Shown: positions 52,072 through 61,688, counted from the first letter of the stretch. The stretch is 64,000 nucleotides of DNA from Leptolyngbya ohadii IS1 (GCF_002215035.1 NZ_NKFP01000006.1:261083-325082); one strand, 5' to 3'. Numbers and translations are program-made. The notes: generated from the sequence alone by a model not told the origin.

Positions 52072-52986
52072 CTAGTTTTTGCGGGCGGTGATGTAGTCAG
52101 CTAATGCCATCAGCGGATAGGCACGTTCTCCATAAATTTCCAGCTTTGCCTTTGCTTCACTCACCAGCTGATCCGCCTGACGCTTTGATTCCTCAATGCC
52201 CCAAAAGCTGGGATAGGTTGCCTTTTGCGCCTGTAAATCCTTACCTGCGGTTTTACCCAGTTCTTCCTGGGTCGCCGTGATATCCAGCACGTCATCAATG
52301 ATTTGGAACGCTAGCCCAATGTTCTGGGCATAGTCCGACAACCGCTGCCGATCGTCCTCACTTGCCCCCGCCAGAACTGCGCCGCAGACCACGGAAGCCT
52401 CTAGCAGTGCCCCAGTTTTATGGCGATGGATAAAGGTGAGCGTTTCGATCGTGACATCCGATCGCCCTTCGCACTCCAGATCCACCACCTGACCGCCCAC
52501 CAGTCCGGCTGCCCCCACGGCACGACCTAATCTGGCAATGACTTGCAGAACCCGATCGGCGCTTACCCCCTGCGTCTGGGTGGCAATAAACTCGAAGGCG
52601 TATGCCAGCAGTCCATCACCCGCCAGGATCGCGATATCTTCGCCGTAGACTTTGTGATTGGTGGGTTTGCCGCGCCGGAAGTCGTCATTGTCCATTGCGG
52701 GCAAATCGTCGTGGATCAGCGACATGGTGTGGATCATTTCCAGAGAACAGGCGGTTGGCATTGCCATTTCGGTCGTGCCGCCAATGAGTTCACAGGTTGC
52801 CAGACAAAGGATCGGACGCAGACGCTTGCCGCCCGCCATGAGCGAGTAGCGCATTGCTTCATAGATTTTTTCCGGGTAGACAACCGCGATCGATCGATCG
52901 AGTGCCGCCTCAACCTGTGCCTGCTGCGCTGCCAGATAGCGTTTCAGGTCAAACTCAAGATACTGCTGACTGTTGGTTGCAACCAT
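52072..52986 (-). CDS. crtE: Geranylgeranyl diphosphate synthase
   Basis: 304 residues. Adds isopentenyl units to make C20 geranylgeranyl diphosphate for carotenoids, phytol and quinones. First Asp-rich motif: [18 protein letters not shown] (DDxxxxD from residue 93); second: [19 protein letters not shown] and [11 protein letters not shown] also fit. The residue before the first motif region ([13 protein letters not shown]) has no large block, consistent with C20 chain length, but this was not tested. Followed by DUF212. Uses the MEP pathway product started by dxs. Confidence 0.93.
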   Translation of the reverse strand: MVATNSQQYLEFDLKRYLAAQQAQVEAALDRSIAVVYPEKIYEAMRYSLMAGGKRLRPILCLATCELIGGTTEMAMPTACSLEMIHTMSLIHDDLPAMDNDDFRRGKPTNHKVYGEDIAILAGDGLLAYAFEFIATQTQGVSADRVLQVIARLGRAVGAAGLVGGQVVDLECEGRSDVTIETLTFIHRHKTGALLEASVVCGAVLAGASEDDRQRLSDYAQNIGLAFQIIDDVLDITATQEELGKTAGKDLQAQKATYPSFWGIEESKRQADQLVSEAKAKLEIYGERAYPLMALADYITARKN

Positions 52987-53107
52987 GCTTTGATCCGCTG
53001 AACTGATTCTGTGAACAAACTGCTTGTCTCTGTACTGCGACTAGGGAGACTTGATAACTGCTGCGACTTTGTGACTGCTACAACTTTGCGACTATTGCGA
53101 CATTTAC

Positions 53108-53977
53108 TTATCGCGACATCCGCTGCCGATAACTCCATACTGTATTGTGCAACAGCATGGTCACAGTCATCGGTCCAATTCCGCCCGGAACCGGAGTAAT
53201 CCAGTCCGCCACGTCTTTCACTGTTTCATAATCCACGTCTCCCACCAGGCGAGATTTGCCGCTTGCCTCGTCGGTAACGCGATTGATTCCCACATCTACC
53301 ACAACCGCGCCCGGTTTCACCATTTCTGGCGTGATCAGATTCGGACGTCCCACTGCCGCCACCAGAATATCGGCGCTGCGGGTAATGGCACTCAGGTCAG
53401 GCGTGCGGGAATGGGCGATCGTTACAGTTGCATCCTCCGCCAGCAGCATCAGCGCCAGGGGTTTACCAACGAGAATACTGCGCCCGACTACCACCGCCTG
53501 TTTACCCTTCGCCGAAATGCCGTACTCCTGGAGCAGCCGCATCGATCCGGCAGGGGTACAGCTTTGCAGTCCCGGTTCTCCCCGCACCAGTCGTCCCAGA
53601 TTGACGGGATGCAGACCATCGGCATCTTTGTCTGGGTGGATTTGATTCAGTAGCGCCACGGAATCCAGGTGATCCGGCAGGGGAAGCTGCACCAGAATGC
53701 CGTCTACCCGATCGTCCTCATTCAATGCCTGGATGGTTTGCTCTAGTTCCGTCTGGGTTACCTCCGCCGGAAAATGTTGACCAAAAGAGGCAATGCCCAC
53801 CCGCGCACAAGCCTGCTCTTTGTTTCGCACATAGGCTGCACTGGCAGGATTATCGCCCACCATCAGCACTGCCAGCCCCGGAGGTCGTCCGTAGCGATCG
53901 CTCAGGGTCTTTACTTCGTCGGTCAGTTCTGCCTGAATTTTGGCGGCGAGTGCCTTGCCATCAAGAATGCCTGTCAT
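53108..53977 (-). CDS. folD: Bifunctional methylenetetrahydrofolate dehydrogenase/cyclohydrolase
   Basis: 289 residues from the ATG at 53977 ([18 protein letters not shown]); the frame extends upstream to 54196 but with no family homology. Interconverts methylene-, methenyl- and formyl-THF. [63 protein letters not shown] and VDVGINRV, then [18 protein letters not shown] are the family motifs. Supplies formyl-THF to PurH. It lies 121 bp upstream of crtE (same strand), so the operon folD-crtE-DUF212 is plausible. Confidence 0.95.
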   Translation of the reverse strand: MTGILDGKALAAKIQAELTDEVKTLSDRYGRPPGLAVLMVGDNPASAAYVRNKEQACARVGIASFGQHFPAEVTQTELEQTIQALNEDDRVDGILVQLPLPDHLDSVALLNQIHPDKDADGLHPVNLGRLVRGEPGLQSCTPAGSMRLLQEYGISAKGKQAVVVGRSILVGKPLALMLLAEDATVTIAHSRTPDLSAITRSADILVAAVGRPNLITPEMVKPGAVVVDVGINRVTDEASGKSRLVGDVDYETVKDVADWITPVPGGIGPMTVTMLLHNTVWSYRQRMSR

Positions 53978-54414
53978 GGTGCGTTGGGGATGAGCGTCAG
54001 GGGACAGTCGTCTCTCCGATCGATGTCCTTTTGTGGGAAACAGGTTCGCATCGGCTAAACTGCCCAAATTCCATAGTTTAACGTCTATTGGTACTTGTGA
54101 AAGGGCGATCGGCTCAGGGTGACAAGAATTTTGACGGTTAGCAATTCTCTGCCAATCTCGATCGCGTCTAAAATCTTCGGAGCAGTCATCCAGCAATTTC
54201 TATATCCAGTAATCCCTATGTAGTTTGTGTAGTTTGAAGAATAGAGTTCGAGAAAAATAGCCTGAAAAATACAGCGTTCACAAATTGTTTGTGAACAAGG
54301 GGGTGTGGGGGCTTCGCCCCCAGGCAGGGTCACAGCCCCTGCACCCCGTTCAAATCCTGCAAAGGATTGCTGTAGAGCCCGAAAAATAGCTTGAAAAATC
54401 CAGTCAGAAAAATC
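53978..54414. other. Divergent intergenic region with MITE-like element
   Basis: 437 bp between folD and the lipoprotein gene. Contains the 105 bp repeat at 54270-54374 and, presumably, promoters for both genes. No RNA gene seen. Confidence 0.5.
54270..54374. repeat. MITE-like 105 bp element, copy 2
   Basis: Same ends (TACAGC/GCTGTA) and same order of three hairpins as 20569-20669: GTTCACAAATTGTTTGTGAAC, GGGGGCTTCGCCCCC and CAGGGTCACAGCCCCTG. Loops and spacer bases differ while stems pair, showing maintained structure. Confidence 0.85.
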
Positions 54415-54819
54415 GTGAAAAGTTCCGATCGTCCTGCTTCTCCCGCCAAACTCCCCCTCCCTCACCGCCGATCGATCGCCGCTGGGATTACGCTTGCCCT
54501 GGTGCTAACTGGCTGTAGCACCGTAACGACGATCCAAGATGTACAGAATCGTCCGCGCCGCTGGTTTTCGACAGTGCAGCTTCAGGGGACGGTGGGCGAT
54601 CGGGTTCCCTTAATCGGGGCAGAAGTCTATGAGCTAAAGGACGGGACGGGGAGCATCTGGGTATTAACCGACGATCGCAGCCTGAACACGGGGCAACAGG
54701 TGAAAATTCGGGGAGAGATTCAGATTGAAGACATCACGATCGAGGGGCAAACCACCCAGGAGGTGTACATTAAACAGCAGCAGGTTCTGGAAAAACAGAC
54801 TGAGCCGCAAAACCCATGA
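54415..54819 (+). CDS. Small lipoprotein
   Basis: 134 residues from the GTG at 54415; TTG at 54391 is also possible. A signal helix ends in the lipobox [10 protein letters not shown], so Cys is lipidated. The mature part (about 45-125) looks like an OB-fold-type beta barrel ([36 protein letters not shown]). Function unknown. It overlaps the Nudix gene by the ATGA at 54816, so the two are translationally coupled. Confidence 0.7.
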   Translation: MKSSDRPASPAKLPLPHRRSIAAGITLALVLTGCSTVTTIQDVQNRPRRWFSTVQLQGTVGDRVPLIGAEVYELKDGTGSIWVLTDDRSLNTGQQVKIRGEIQIEDITIEGQTTQEVYIKQQQVLEKQTEPQNP

Positions 54820-55334
54820 GCGATCCTGAAACTTCGATCGATCCCCGTTCCTTCGATCCCCGTCCCCACGTTGCAGTTGCCATATTATGGGAGGAGAGTA
54901 GCTCCCAGGCAGAAACGGCTTCGCCTCGGTTTCTCATGCAGCTCCGGGACGATAAACCGCAGATCCTCTATCCCGGCGTCTGGGCATTTTTCGGCGGGCA
55001 CCTGGAGCCAGGAGAGTCCCCCGAAGAGGCGATGTGGCGTGAACTTCAGGAGGAAATTGCCTACCAGCCGCCCCACATCCAGCACTTTCACTCCTACCCC
55101 GATGATCCCCGCGTGATCCGGCATATCTTCTCCGTTCCGCTCACCGTTCCCTTAATCAATCTTGAACTCAACGAAGGAATCGACTTAAGACTGCTTACCA
55201 TAGAAGAAATACGGCGAGGCGACTGCTATTCCGATCGCATCGGACAAACCCGCGCCCTCGCCCAACCCCACCGACAAATTTTGCTAGATTTTCTTCGGGA
55301 GGGGTTCCCGATCGCAGACGAACCGGAAAGCTAA
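54816..55334 (+). CDS. Nudix hydrolase
   Basis: 172 residues. The Nudix box at about 61-82 reads [20 protein letters not shown] with the initial Gly, so the metal-binding RELxEE is complete. [10 protein letters not shown] and LMQLRDDKP form the first strands. Hydrolyses a nucleoside diphosphate linked to an unknown moiety. It overlaps the lipoprotein gene by 4 bp and the next gene starts at its stop codon, giving a three-gene operon. Confidence 0.87.
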   Translation: MSDPETSIDPRSFDPRPHVAVAILWEESSSQAETASPRFLMQLRDDKPQILYPGVWAFFGGHLEPGESPEEAMWRELQEEIAYQPPHIQHFHSYPDDPRVIRHIFSVPLTVPLINLELNEGIDLRLLTIEEIRRGDCYSDRIGQTRALAQPHRQILLDFLREGFPIADEPES

Positions 55335-56224
55335 TGGCAGCGAAATTCTCTAAGTCGAAACCCTATCGCATCCGAGAAAGCACCAAAGCAAAGCACGTCA
55401 GCATCAAAGTAACCCATCTGGGCGACGTGGAAATTGTGGTGCCTAAAGGCTTCGATCGCCGCAAGCTTCCCGAAATTCTGGAGAAGCGGAAGGACTGGAT
55501 CGCCAAGACCACCCAGCGAATCGAGGCTGAACGGCAATCGTTCCCAGGGGCTGCGGCTGAGCTAGGCAGCGGTGGCACGATTCCAGAACGGCTCTGTTTA
55601 AGGGCGATCGACGAAAACTGGACGATTGAATATCAATCCGCAGGACAAACCACCGTCAGGGCGATCGCATCCAGCTATCAGATCGTTCTCACCGCCCCTA
55701 CCGAGGAACCCCCTGCCCCCTACAAACTCCTGCGTCATTGGCTCACCCGTCGGGCTGAACAAAAGCTCGTTCCCTGGCTGCGGCAGCTTAGCGCCGAACT
55801 AAATCTTCCCTTCCAGGGCGCCTCTGTGCGCGGACAAAAGACCCTCTGGGCAAGCTGCTCTGGCAAGAAAAATATCAGCCTTAACTACAAGCTGCTGTTT
55901 CTGCCGCCCCATCTGGTGCGCTACGTGCTGATCCACGAACTCTGTCACACAGTACACCTGAACCATTCTCCCCCCCCCCAGGCGCAGATTATCTTTGTGG
56001 ATACGCCCGGAATCCACAAGCCGCACCATCAGTTGGGGGAAGTGCTGGTTAAAAATGCCCAAATTGCGATCGATTCAGTGGATGTGGTGCTGTTTGTAGT
56101 AGATGGCTCGGTGCCGTCGGGTAAGGGCGATCGCATCCAGCTATCAGATCGTTCTCACCGCCCCTACCGAGGAACCCCCTGCCCCCTACAAACTCCTGCG
56201 TCATTGGCTCACCCGTCGGGCTGA
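55334..56224 (+). CDS. YgjP-like metallopeptidase domain protein, 3' end replaced
   Basis: Start at 55334 overlaps the Nudix stop. Residues 1-213 are the genuine DUF45/YgjP-like part: IKVTHLGDVEIVVPKGFD, KLPEILEKRKDWIAK, ASVRGQKTLWASCS, and RYVLIHELCHTVHLNHS, whose HELCH and His are zinc ligands. After a C10 run (55970-55979) the frame continues into a copied era segment, then into a shifted copy of its own middle part, and stops at 56224. The normal C-terminus (typically a further ligand region) is missing. Zinc protease activity of the family is not demonstrated. Confidence 0.7.
   Translation: MAAKFSKSKPYRIRESTKAKHVSIKVTHLGDVEIVVPKGFDRRKLPEILEKRKDWIAKTTQRIEAERQSFPGAAAELGSGGTIPERLCLRAIDENWTIEYQSAGQTTVRAIASSYQIVLTAPTEEPPAPYKLLRHWLTRRAEQKLVPWLRQLSAELNLPFQGASVRGQKTLWASCSGKKNISLNYKLLFLPPHLVRYVLIHELCHTVHLNHSPPPQAQIIFVDTPGIHKPHHQLGEVLVKNAQIAIDSVDVVLFVVDGSVPSGKGDRIQLSDRSHRPYRGTPCPLQTPASLAHPSG
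55979..56134 (+). repeat. Duplicated era segment within the ygjP-like region
   Basis: Copy of 56777-56932 (offset 798), about 156 bp, encoding QAQIIFVDTPGIHKPHHQL onward. It ends in GGGCGATCGC, where it joins a duplicate of the YgjP-like gene. Confidence 0.9.
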
Positions 56225-56333
56225 ACAAAAGCTCGTTCCCTGGCTGCGGCAGCTTAGCGCCGAACTAAATCTTCCCTTCCAGGGCGCCTCTGTGCGCGGA
56301 CAAAAGACCCTCTGGGCAAGCTGCTCTGGCAAG
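56124..56333 (+). repeat. Duplicated segment of the ygjP-like gene
   Basis: Copy of 55658-55867 (offset 466), 210 bp. The shared joint AGGGCGATCGC (56124-56134) lies in both source sequences and includes a HIP1 site. It is in a different frame from the first copy. Confidence 0.9.
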
Positions 56334-56524
56334 GGTCGATCGTTCTTGCAGGAGAAATTGCTGTATTGCGCTTATCCTTCTCCTATCCTTAGGGTGATTT
56401 GCTGACAACAATCGGTGCGAATATGGGGAATAGGCTCAAGTAATAAATTTAAGTAGTTGCCTCAATGGTTTGCCTCAATCTGTTACCTCAATTCGTTTCT
56501 GCTGCCGCTTAGGTATAAATTTCT

Positions 56525-57526
56525 ATGACCGATTACCCCAATGGAGAGGGTACTTTGAATCGCCCTTCTGCTGACTCGCCGGACTTCCTAACTTTCGATG
56601 AGCCTCTGATTCCGATCGCCCCACCCGGATATCGATCGGGCTTTGTCGGTATTATCGGCAGACCCAATGTGGGTAAATCGACGCTGATGAATCAGCTGGT
56701 GGGGCAGAAGATTGCGATTACCTCTCCAGTTGCCCAGACGACGCGAAATCGGCTGCGCGGCATTCTCACCACCCCCCAGGCGCAGATTATCTTTGTGGAT
56801 ACGCCCGGAATCCACAAGCCGCACCATCAGTTGGGGGAAGTGCTGGTTAAAAATGCCCAAATTGCGATCGATTCAGTGGATGTGGTGCTGTTTGTAGTAG
56901 ATGGCTCGGTGCCGTCGGGTAAGGGCGATCGCTTTGTCACGGAGTTAATTCGCCGCACGGATACTCGCGTGATTCTGGGACTCAACAAAATCGATCAGCA
57001 GCCGGAAGAAACGGAGGCGATCGCACAAATCGATCAAACCTACGCCGAAATTGCGGAGGAGCGGGGCTGGTCGCTGGTCAAGTTTTCTGCCCTGTCGGGA
57101 GCCGGATTAGAGGAACTGCAATCGAACCTGGTTGAGGCACTGGAACCCGGACCCTACTACTACCCGCCCGATCTGGTGACGGATCAGCCGGAACGCTTCA
57201 TTATGGGGGAGCTGATTCGGGAGCAAATTTTGCTGCACACCCGCGAAGAGGTGCCCCACTCCGTTGCCATCTCGATCGATCGCGTTGAAGAAGCCCCGGA
57301 CATTACGCGCATCCTGGCAACCATCAATGTCGAGCGCAACTCGCAGAAGGGCATTCTGATCGGCAAGAGCGGGCAGATGCTCAAAACGATCGGCTCAGCC
57401 GCCCGCCAGCAAATTCAAAAACTGATTATGGGCAAGGTCTACCTGGAGCTGTTTGTGAGAGTGCAGCCCAAATGGAGACAGTCGCGCAATCAGCTTGCCG
57501 AGTTTGGATACCGCATCGAAGATTAG
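56525..57526 (+). CDS. era: GTPase Era
   Basis: 333 residues. Era is the 16S rRNA-binding GTPase of 30S ribosome maturation. G1 is GRPNVGKST (about 45-53), the switch QTTRNRLRGI, G3 DTPGIHKPHH, G4 NKIDQ; the KH domain has AISIDRVEE, ERNSQKGILIGKSGQMLKTIG and ELFVRVQPKWR. N-terminal about 38 residues are an extension. It is intact here even though its middle is also copied upstream (55979-56134). Start ATG 56525, with no strong Shine-Dalgarno sequence. Confidence 0.95.
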   Translation: MTDYPNGEGTLNRPSADSPDFLTFDEPLIPIAPPGYRSGFVGIIGRPNVGKSTLMNQLVGQKIAITSPVAQTTRNRLRGILTTPQAQIIFVDTPGIHKPHHQLGEVLVKNAQIAIDSVDVVLFVVDGSVPSGKGDRFVTELIRRTDTRVILGLNKIDQQPEETEAIAQIDQTYAEIAEERGWSLVKFSALSGAGLEELQSNLVEALEPGPYYYPPDLVTDQPERFIMGELIREQILLHTREEVPHSVAISIDRVEEAPDITRILATINVERNSQKGILIGKSGQMLKTIGSAARQQIQKLIMGKVYLELFVRVQPKWRQSRNQLAEFGYRIED

Positions 57527-57826
57527 TGCCAGAATCAAGTAGTGCCAGAATCAGGTAAAGCCTGCACGGACTGGGCTGATCAATATCAGGAGTTCGATTT
57601 TCTTAAGCTTCTTCCACCCAATTCCGCAATTTCACCGCTGCAACTGGGAATCCTGAGCAAAGGAATCGAAGGCAGATTTGCCGATCGTCCTGAAGTTTTT
57701 GGTCTATCAAACAGCGCGATAGGTGCAGTTCTCTTCCCTGGGTGAATCTAAGAAATAGGAGAATCTAAGAGAGCGATCTTTCCTCTGATTCCGCTGTCCG
57801 TTCCACCCCTTGTCTTAAATGATCCC
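57527..57826. other. Spacer between era and the sensor kinase
   Basis: 300 bp. A 16 bp direct repeat (AGTGCCAGAATCAAGT-type) lies at 57527-57556. No convincing gene; the only small frame has no ribosome site or recognisable product. Confidence 0.4.
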
Positions 57827-59773
57827 GTGCCTGATCTTTTCCCCCAAACCGATTCCGAACTAAGCCTGAGAGAAGTTTTGACTGCCCCATCCTCTCTTGG
57901 CGCTTCTGGCACATCCCCATCTTCTGGCACCCACGCTGAAACGAGTATTTCGCCGCAGGACTGGGAACGACAGCAGGCAGAGTGGCGCAGGCTCGTCCGG
58001 GCGATCGCAGGCTCCGCCAAAAAATCGCTCGATCTTAATCTGATGCTGCAAACCGCAACCCAGGAGGTGCAGCAGGTTCTTCAGACCGATCGGGTGATGA
58101 TTTACCAGAACAAACCGCGCAGCGTCGGCACTATCCTGGCGGAGTCGTTTTTTAGCGAAGAGGTGCAGGTGCAGGTGCAGGCGCAGTCCAGTCTGCTTCG
58201 ACAGTTTCAGGCACTTTGCCGCCAGCTTAAGCGGTCTAAATCCCTTTCTCAGACAGAGACATTCAATTTTAACCTCGATCCGTCCTGTCACCAGGAGTTT
58301 CAGATTCGGGCAGAGGTGATCATCCCGGTCGTGGTGCAGAATACGCTCTGGGGTCTGCTGATCGTTCACCAGTGCCGTTTCGATCGCCAGTGGCAAGCCT
58401 GGGAGTTGAACCTGCTGAACCAGCTCGCCATTCACCTGGAAAGTTTGATTCAGCAAGCAGAGCTGTATCGCGAAGTCCAACGGCTCAACACCGATCTGGA
58501 GCGCCAGATTCAAGCCCGCACCGCAGAACTTCAGCTTGCGTTTGAGTTTGAGGCAACTCTGAAGCGGGTAACGGATAAAGTCCGGGATAGCCTGGACGAG
58601 CATCAGATTCTAGAAACAGTGGTGGCAGAGCTGGCAAAAGCAACGGGTGCAAACGGCTGCAACGCTGCCCTCTACAACCTGGAAGCAGGCACCTCAACCA
58701 TCCACTACGAGTACACCAACGATCTCTCACCCTACCAGGGGCGGATTGTTTCCCTGGAAGCCTTTCCCGAAATCTACAATCAGTTGTTTGAGGGACACGC
58801 TTTCCAGTTCTGTTCGCTGATTCCTAATCCGGTGCGCGGGCGAGCTGCCATGCTCACCTGCCCGATTGTGGATGACCAGGGCGTTTTGGGCGATCTCTGG
58901 CTGATTAACCAGGCATTCTGCCGCTATACCGAGCAGGACATTCGATTGGTGCAGCAGGTCGCCAACCAGTGCGCGATCGCCATTCGACAGGCTCGTTTGT
59001 TTCAGGCGGCACAGGCACAGGTGAAGGAGCTGGAGCGGCTCAATCGGCTAAAGGATGATTTCCTTAGCACCGTTTCCCACGAACTCCGCACCCCAATGGC
59101 AAATATGAAAATGGCGATCCAGATGCTTGCCGTCGCGCTCAAACAGGCAGGCGTCCTGGAAGCACAGGAACAGCGCATCGCCCAATACTTTAAAATTCTG
59201 ACCAACGAATGTCAGCGGGAAACTAGCCTGATTAACGATCTGCTCGACCTGTCGCGCCTGGATTCCGAGAGCCAGATCTTGAAGATGACCCCCGTCGATC
59301 TCACCTCCTGGTTGCCCGCCATTACCCACTCGTTTGTGGAACGAGCGCAGGAACAGCAGCAGCATCTTAAAGTCCACGCCGCTACCCCTCTGCCCACGAT
59401 CGTCACGGATTTGAGCTACCTGGAGCGCATCCTGATCGAACTGCTGCAAAATGCCTGCAAGTACACCCCCGCCGAGGAAACCATCACGATCGCCGCGACA
59501 GCCCTTCCGCCCGAAAAAGCCAGCGAACCGAGCATTCTACTCACCGTTAGCAATACAGGGGTACAGCTACCCGCTTCCGAGCTATCCCGCATCTTTGAAA
59601 AGTTCTACCGCATTCCCAACAACGATCCCTGGCAGCATGGCGGCACCGGGCTGGGCTTAGCCCTTGTCAAAAAGCTCGTCGAACACCTGCGCGGCACCAT
59701 CTGGGCAGAAAGTGATTCCCAGGAGACCCGCTTCTGCATCATCCTCCCTACCTACGCGATCGCCCAGGACTAA
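57827..59773 (+). CDS. GAF-GAF sensor histidine kinase
   Basis: 648 residues from the GTG at 57827. Two GAF domains (about 60-205 and 250-385): SLDLNLMLQTATQEVQQVL and DRVMIYQN; then HQILETVVAELAKATGAN. HisKA has His418 in STVSHELRTPMANMK, HATPase_c GGTGLGLALVKKLVEHLRG. No receiver or membrane segment, so a partner regulator is elsewhere. Neither GAF domain shows a recognisable bilin-binding CH motif. It is followed by a GGGGAGCA-type low-complexity spacer. Sensor input unknown. Confidence 0.87.
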   Translation: MPDLFPQTDSELSLREVLTAPSSLGASGTSPSSGTHAETSISPQDWERQQAEWRRLVRAIAGSAKKSLDLNLMLQTATQEVQQVLQTDRVMIYQNKPRSVGTILAESFFSEEVQVQVQAQSSLLRQFQALCRQLKRSKSLSQTETFNFNLDPSCHQEFQIRAEVIIPVVVQNTLWGLLIVHQCRFDRQWQAWELNLLNQLAIHLESLIQQAELYREVQRLNTDLERQIQARTAELQLAFEFEATLKRVTDKVRDSLDEHQILETVVAELAKATGANGCNAALYNLEAGTSTIHYEYTNDLSPYQGRIVSLEAFPEIYNQLFEGHAFQFCSLIPNPVRGRAAMLTCPIVDDQGVLGDLWLINQAFCRYTEQDIRLVQQVANQCAIAIRQARLFQAAQAQVKELERLNRLKDDFLSTVSHELRTPMANMKMAIQMLAVALKQAGVLEAQEQRIAQYFKILTNECQRETSLINDLLDLSRLDSESQILKMTPVDLTSWLPAITHSFVERAQEQQQHLKVHAATPLPTIVTDLSYLERILIELLQNACKYTPAEETITIAATALPPEKASEPSILLTVSNTGVQLPASELSRIFEKFYRIPNNDPWQHGGTGLGLALVKKLVEHLRGTIWAESDSQETRFCIILPTYAIAQD

Positions 59774-59780
59774 CCTGCAT

Positions 59781-59840
59781 CTCCCCCACTCCCCTTTCCC
59801 CTACTCCCTGCTCCCCTGCTCCCTGCTCCTCACCTCCCCA
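59781..59840. repeat. CCCCTGCTCC low-complexity tract
   Basis: TCCCCCACTCCCCTTTCCCC and continuing, complement of the GGGGAGCA tracts. It enters the 3' end of the beta-lactamase-like gene, supplying its last few codons (EGMGEMGR). Confidence 0.8.
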
Positions 59841-60798
59841 TTTCCCCCATCCCCTCCACCACCAGCCGCGACACAAACGGCAACAGGTCCTCACTCTGGC
59901 TCTGCTTTTTGCCTTCCGTAAACACCACCAGCACATAGGGCAAACGAGGCTTTGCCGTTCCACCTTCAATGGAATCAGGCAGTTCAACATAAGCTGCATC
60001 GTGGCGCACCTGGCTCATCCATCCTGCCTTCGACCAGAGTTTTGCCCCAGGTGGCAAGCCCTCCCCCAAAAAGCCCGTCACTTGATTTTCGGGATCGGCA
60101 GCAAGTTCAGCGGCATCCAGACTGCGTCGCATCAGCGCCATCATTGCCTGCGATCGCTTCGAGGAAACGGCAACGCCCCCCATCAGACTATGAATTAATC
60201 GAGCCGTGGCATCGGTTGTTAGCGTATTGCGGTTTTCCCGCAGTTCCCCCAGAAATGCCCGTTCCCGCCCGTATGGCCCGTCGCACCAGGTTTTTTGATT
60301 CACATTAATGCCTTCTAGCTCGACCCAGCCGAGGGATTGAAAGTAGCGGTTGACGATGTTTCGCTGGGACTTCCAGGTTTCAAACGGTTCGGGCGGCAGG
60401 TCGGGTCCGCTGGTTGTTCCAGTTAAAACATCCACCACCAAACTGGTTGCATCGTTGCTGGAATCCACAATCATGTCTCGCACAGCCCGATCGAGTTCCG
60501 CAGAAGGGGGAATCATCCCCTGCTCCAGCCATTCCGCTACGGCAACCAGATAAAACAGCTTCACCACGCTTGCCGGATAGATCTGCTCGATGCCCCGGTA
60601 GGAAAAACCACGCACCGGATATTTCCAGAATTCCTCCGGTGTTAACGCACCCCCTGTATTCACTGGAATTGGCTCATCGTACACCAGCCAAGTCATGGCA
60701 ATTTGATGGCGCTTCAGGTCTGGGAACCTTGCCCAGGTCGCCTCTAAAATACGATCGCCTAACTGCTGAAGCCGTTCATCTCGACGGAAGAAAGGCAT
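59830..60798 (-). CDS. Class A beta-lactamase-like serine hydrolase
   Basis: 322 residues from the ATG at 60798, chosen for GGGAGGTTTAACG upstream. The S-x-x-K motif is Ser77 in YPASVVKLFYL and S-x-N is in VDSSNDATS (about 113-115). A KTG-like triad position is WSKAGW, so Lys-Ala-Gly replaces Lys-Thr-Gly. There is no signal peptide, which is unusual for a periplasmic lactamase. Fits the cyanobacterial serine hydrolases of the beta-lactamase superfamily; peptidase or esterase action is possible and antibiotic resistance should not be inferred. Confidence 0.8.
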   Translation of the reverse strand: MPFFRRDERLQQLGDRILEATWARFPDLKRHQIAMTWLVYDEPIPVNTGGALTPEEFWKYPVRGFSYRGIEQIYPASVVKLFYLVAVAEWLEQGMIPPSAELDRAVRDMIVDSSNDATSLVVDVLTGTTSGPDLPPEPFETWKSQRNIVNRYFQSLGWVELEGINVNQKTWCDGPYGRERAFLGELRENRNTLTTDATARLIHSLMGGVAVSSKRSQAMMALMRRSLDAAELAADPENQVTGFLGEGLPPGAKLWSKAGWMSQVRHDAAYVELPDSIEGGTAKPRLPYVLVVFTEGKKQSQSEDLLPFVSRLVVEGMGEMGR

Positions 60799-60844
60799 CG
60801 TTAAACCTCCCATGTTTTCCATGATCCCCAGTCCAGGTTACATC

Positions 60845-60889
60845 GGGGGAGGGGGGAAGGGGAGCAGGGGAGCAGGGGAGCAGGGGAGG
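60845..60889. repeat. GGGGAGCA tandem tract
   Basis: GGGGGGAAGGGGAGCAGGGG with three units, in the divergent spacer between the hydrolase and NlpC/P60 genes. Same unit as in purH and the RluA-like gene. Confidence 0.85.
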
Positions 60890-60935
60890 TGAAACAATAT
60901 TAAGAGATGAGGAAATAGCGAAACGGGGTGGAGAA

Positions 60936-61688
60936 ATGGTTGTGCTGACGCTGGCGCTGCTGAAGAAAGCGATCGAGATTAATCCGGCGCAGGAATACGA
61001 GTGCCTGGGGAATCTGAATCTGTACGATTCGCCTGAGCTTAAAGCACTGGCAACACAAGTCCTACCGGGACGACAGCTTAAAATCCTGGCGCTGCCCTTT
61101 GACGAAGCGGGACAGGTGAATGGGAATGCGATTCGGGTGTGTCTTTGTGAAGACGATTATCCGGGCTGGATTGCTGTGGAGGATCTGGATTTGCTGGTAA
61201 CGGCTGAGGTTGCCTACGAGCCGCTTTTTCTACCCGAGGCGGAGATTCGCACTCGTTTGCCGCAGGTTATTGCCTTCGCCTATGCCGCCATGAACGAGCC
61301 AAATCGGTATTTGTGGGGCGGCACTGTGGGACCCAACTACGACTGCTCTGGCTTAATGCAAACTGCCTTTGCCTCCGTGGGCATCTGGATTCCCAGGGAT
61401 GCTTATCAGCAGGAAGCCTTTGTCTGTCCGCTAGCGATCGAGGAACTCGAACCCGGAGATCTGGTCTTTTTTGGCACGCCCGATCGAGCGACCCATGTTG
61501 GTCTGTTCATTGGGGACAACTGCTATCTGCACAGTTCTGGCAAGGATCAGGGCAGAAACGGGATCGGGATCGATGTTCTGGCAGAAACCGATGATCCGGT
61601 TAGCAGCGCATATTACAGGCAGTTGCGCGGAGCAGGTCGCATCCTTAGCAGCTACCAGCCAACCCTTTCGTCAACGGGTGTATTTTGA
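60936..61688 (+). CDS. NlpC/P60 family peptidoglycan endopeptidase
   Basis: 250 residues. An N-terminal SH3-like region (about 15-95, GNLNLYDSPELKALATQVL) precedes the NlpC/P60 domain (about 105-245). Cys137 lies in NYDCSGLMQTAF, His187 in THVGLFIGD and His199 in CYLHSSG, giving the Cys-His-His triad. It resembles the structurally known cyanobacterial gamma-D-glutamyl-L-diamino acid endopeptidases that recycle peptide crosslinks. No signal peptide. Start ATG 60936 follows GGTGGAG at short spacing. Confidence 0.9.
   Translation: MVVLTLALLKKAIEINPAQEYECLGNLNLYDSPELKALATQVLPGRQLKILALPFDEAGQVNGNAIRVCLCEDDYPGWIAVEDLDLLVTAEVAYEPLFLPEAEIRTRLPQVIAFAYAAMNEPNRYLWGGTVGPNYDCSGLMQTAFASVGIWIPRDAYQQEAFVCPLAIEELEPGDLVFFGTPDRATHVGLFIGDNCYLHSSGKDQGRNGIGIDVLAETDDPVSSAYYRQLRGAGRILSSYQPTLSSTGVF

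Noticed and set aside
56103-56405. 100-codon frame downstream of the ygjP-like gene
   Set aside because: It is the duplicated internal ygjP segment read after the era copy; no start site or complete domain.
57542-57745. 67-codon frame between era and the sensor kinase
   Set aside because: Starts with GTG inside a short direct repeat, without ribosome site or recognisable product.
59830-60798. Antibiotic-resistance beta-lactamase
   Set aside because: Only superfamily motifs are present, the KTG motif is altered and no signal peptide is seen, so resistance is not supported.
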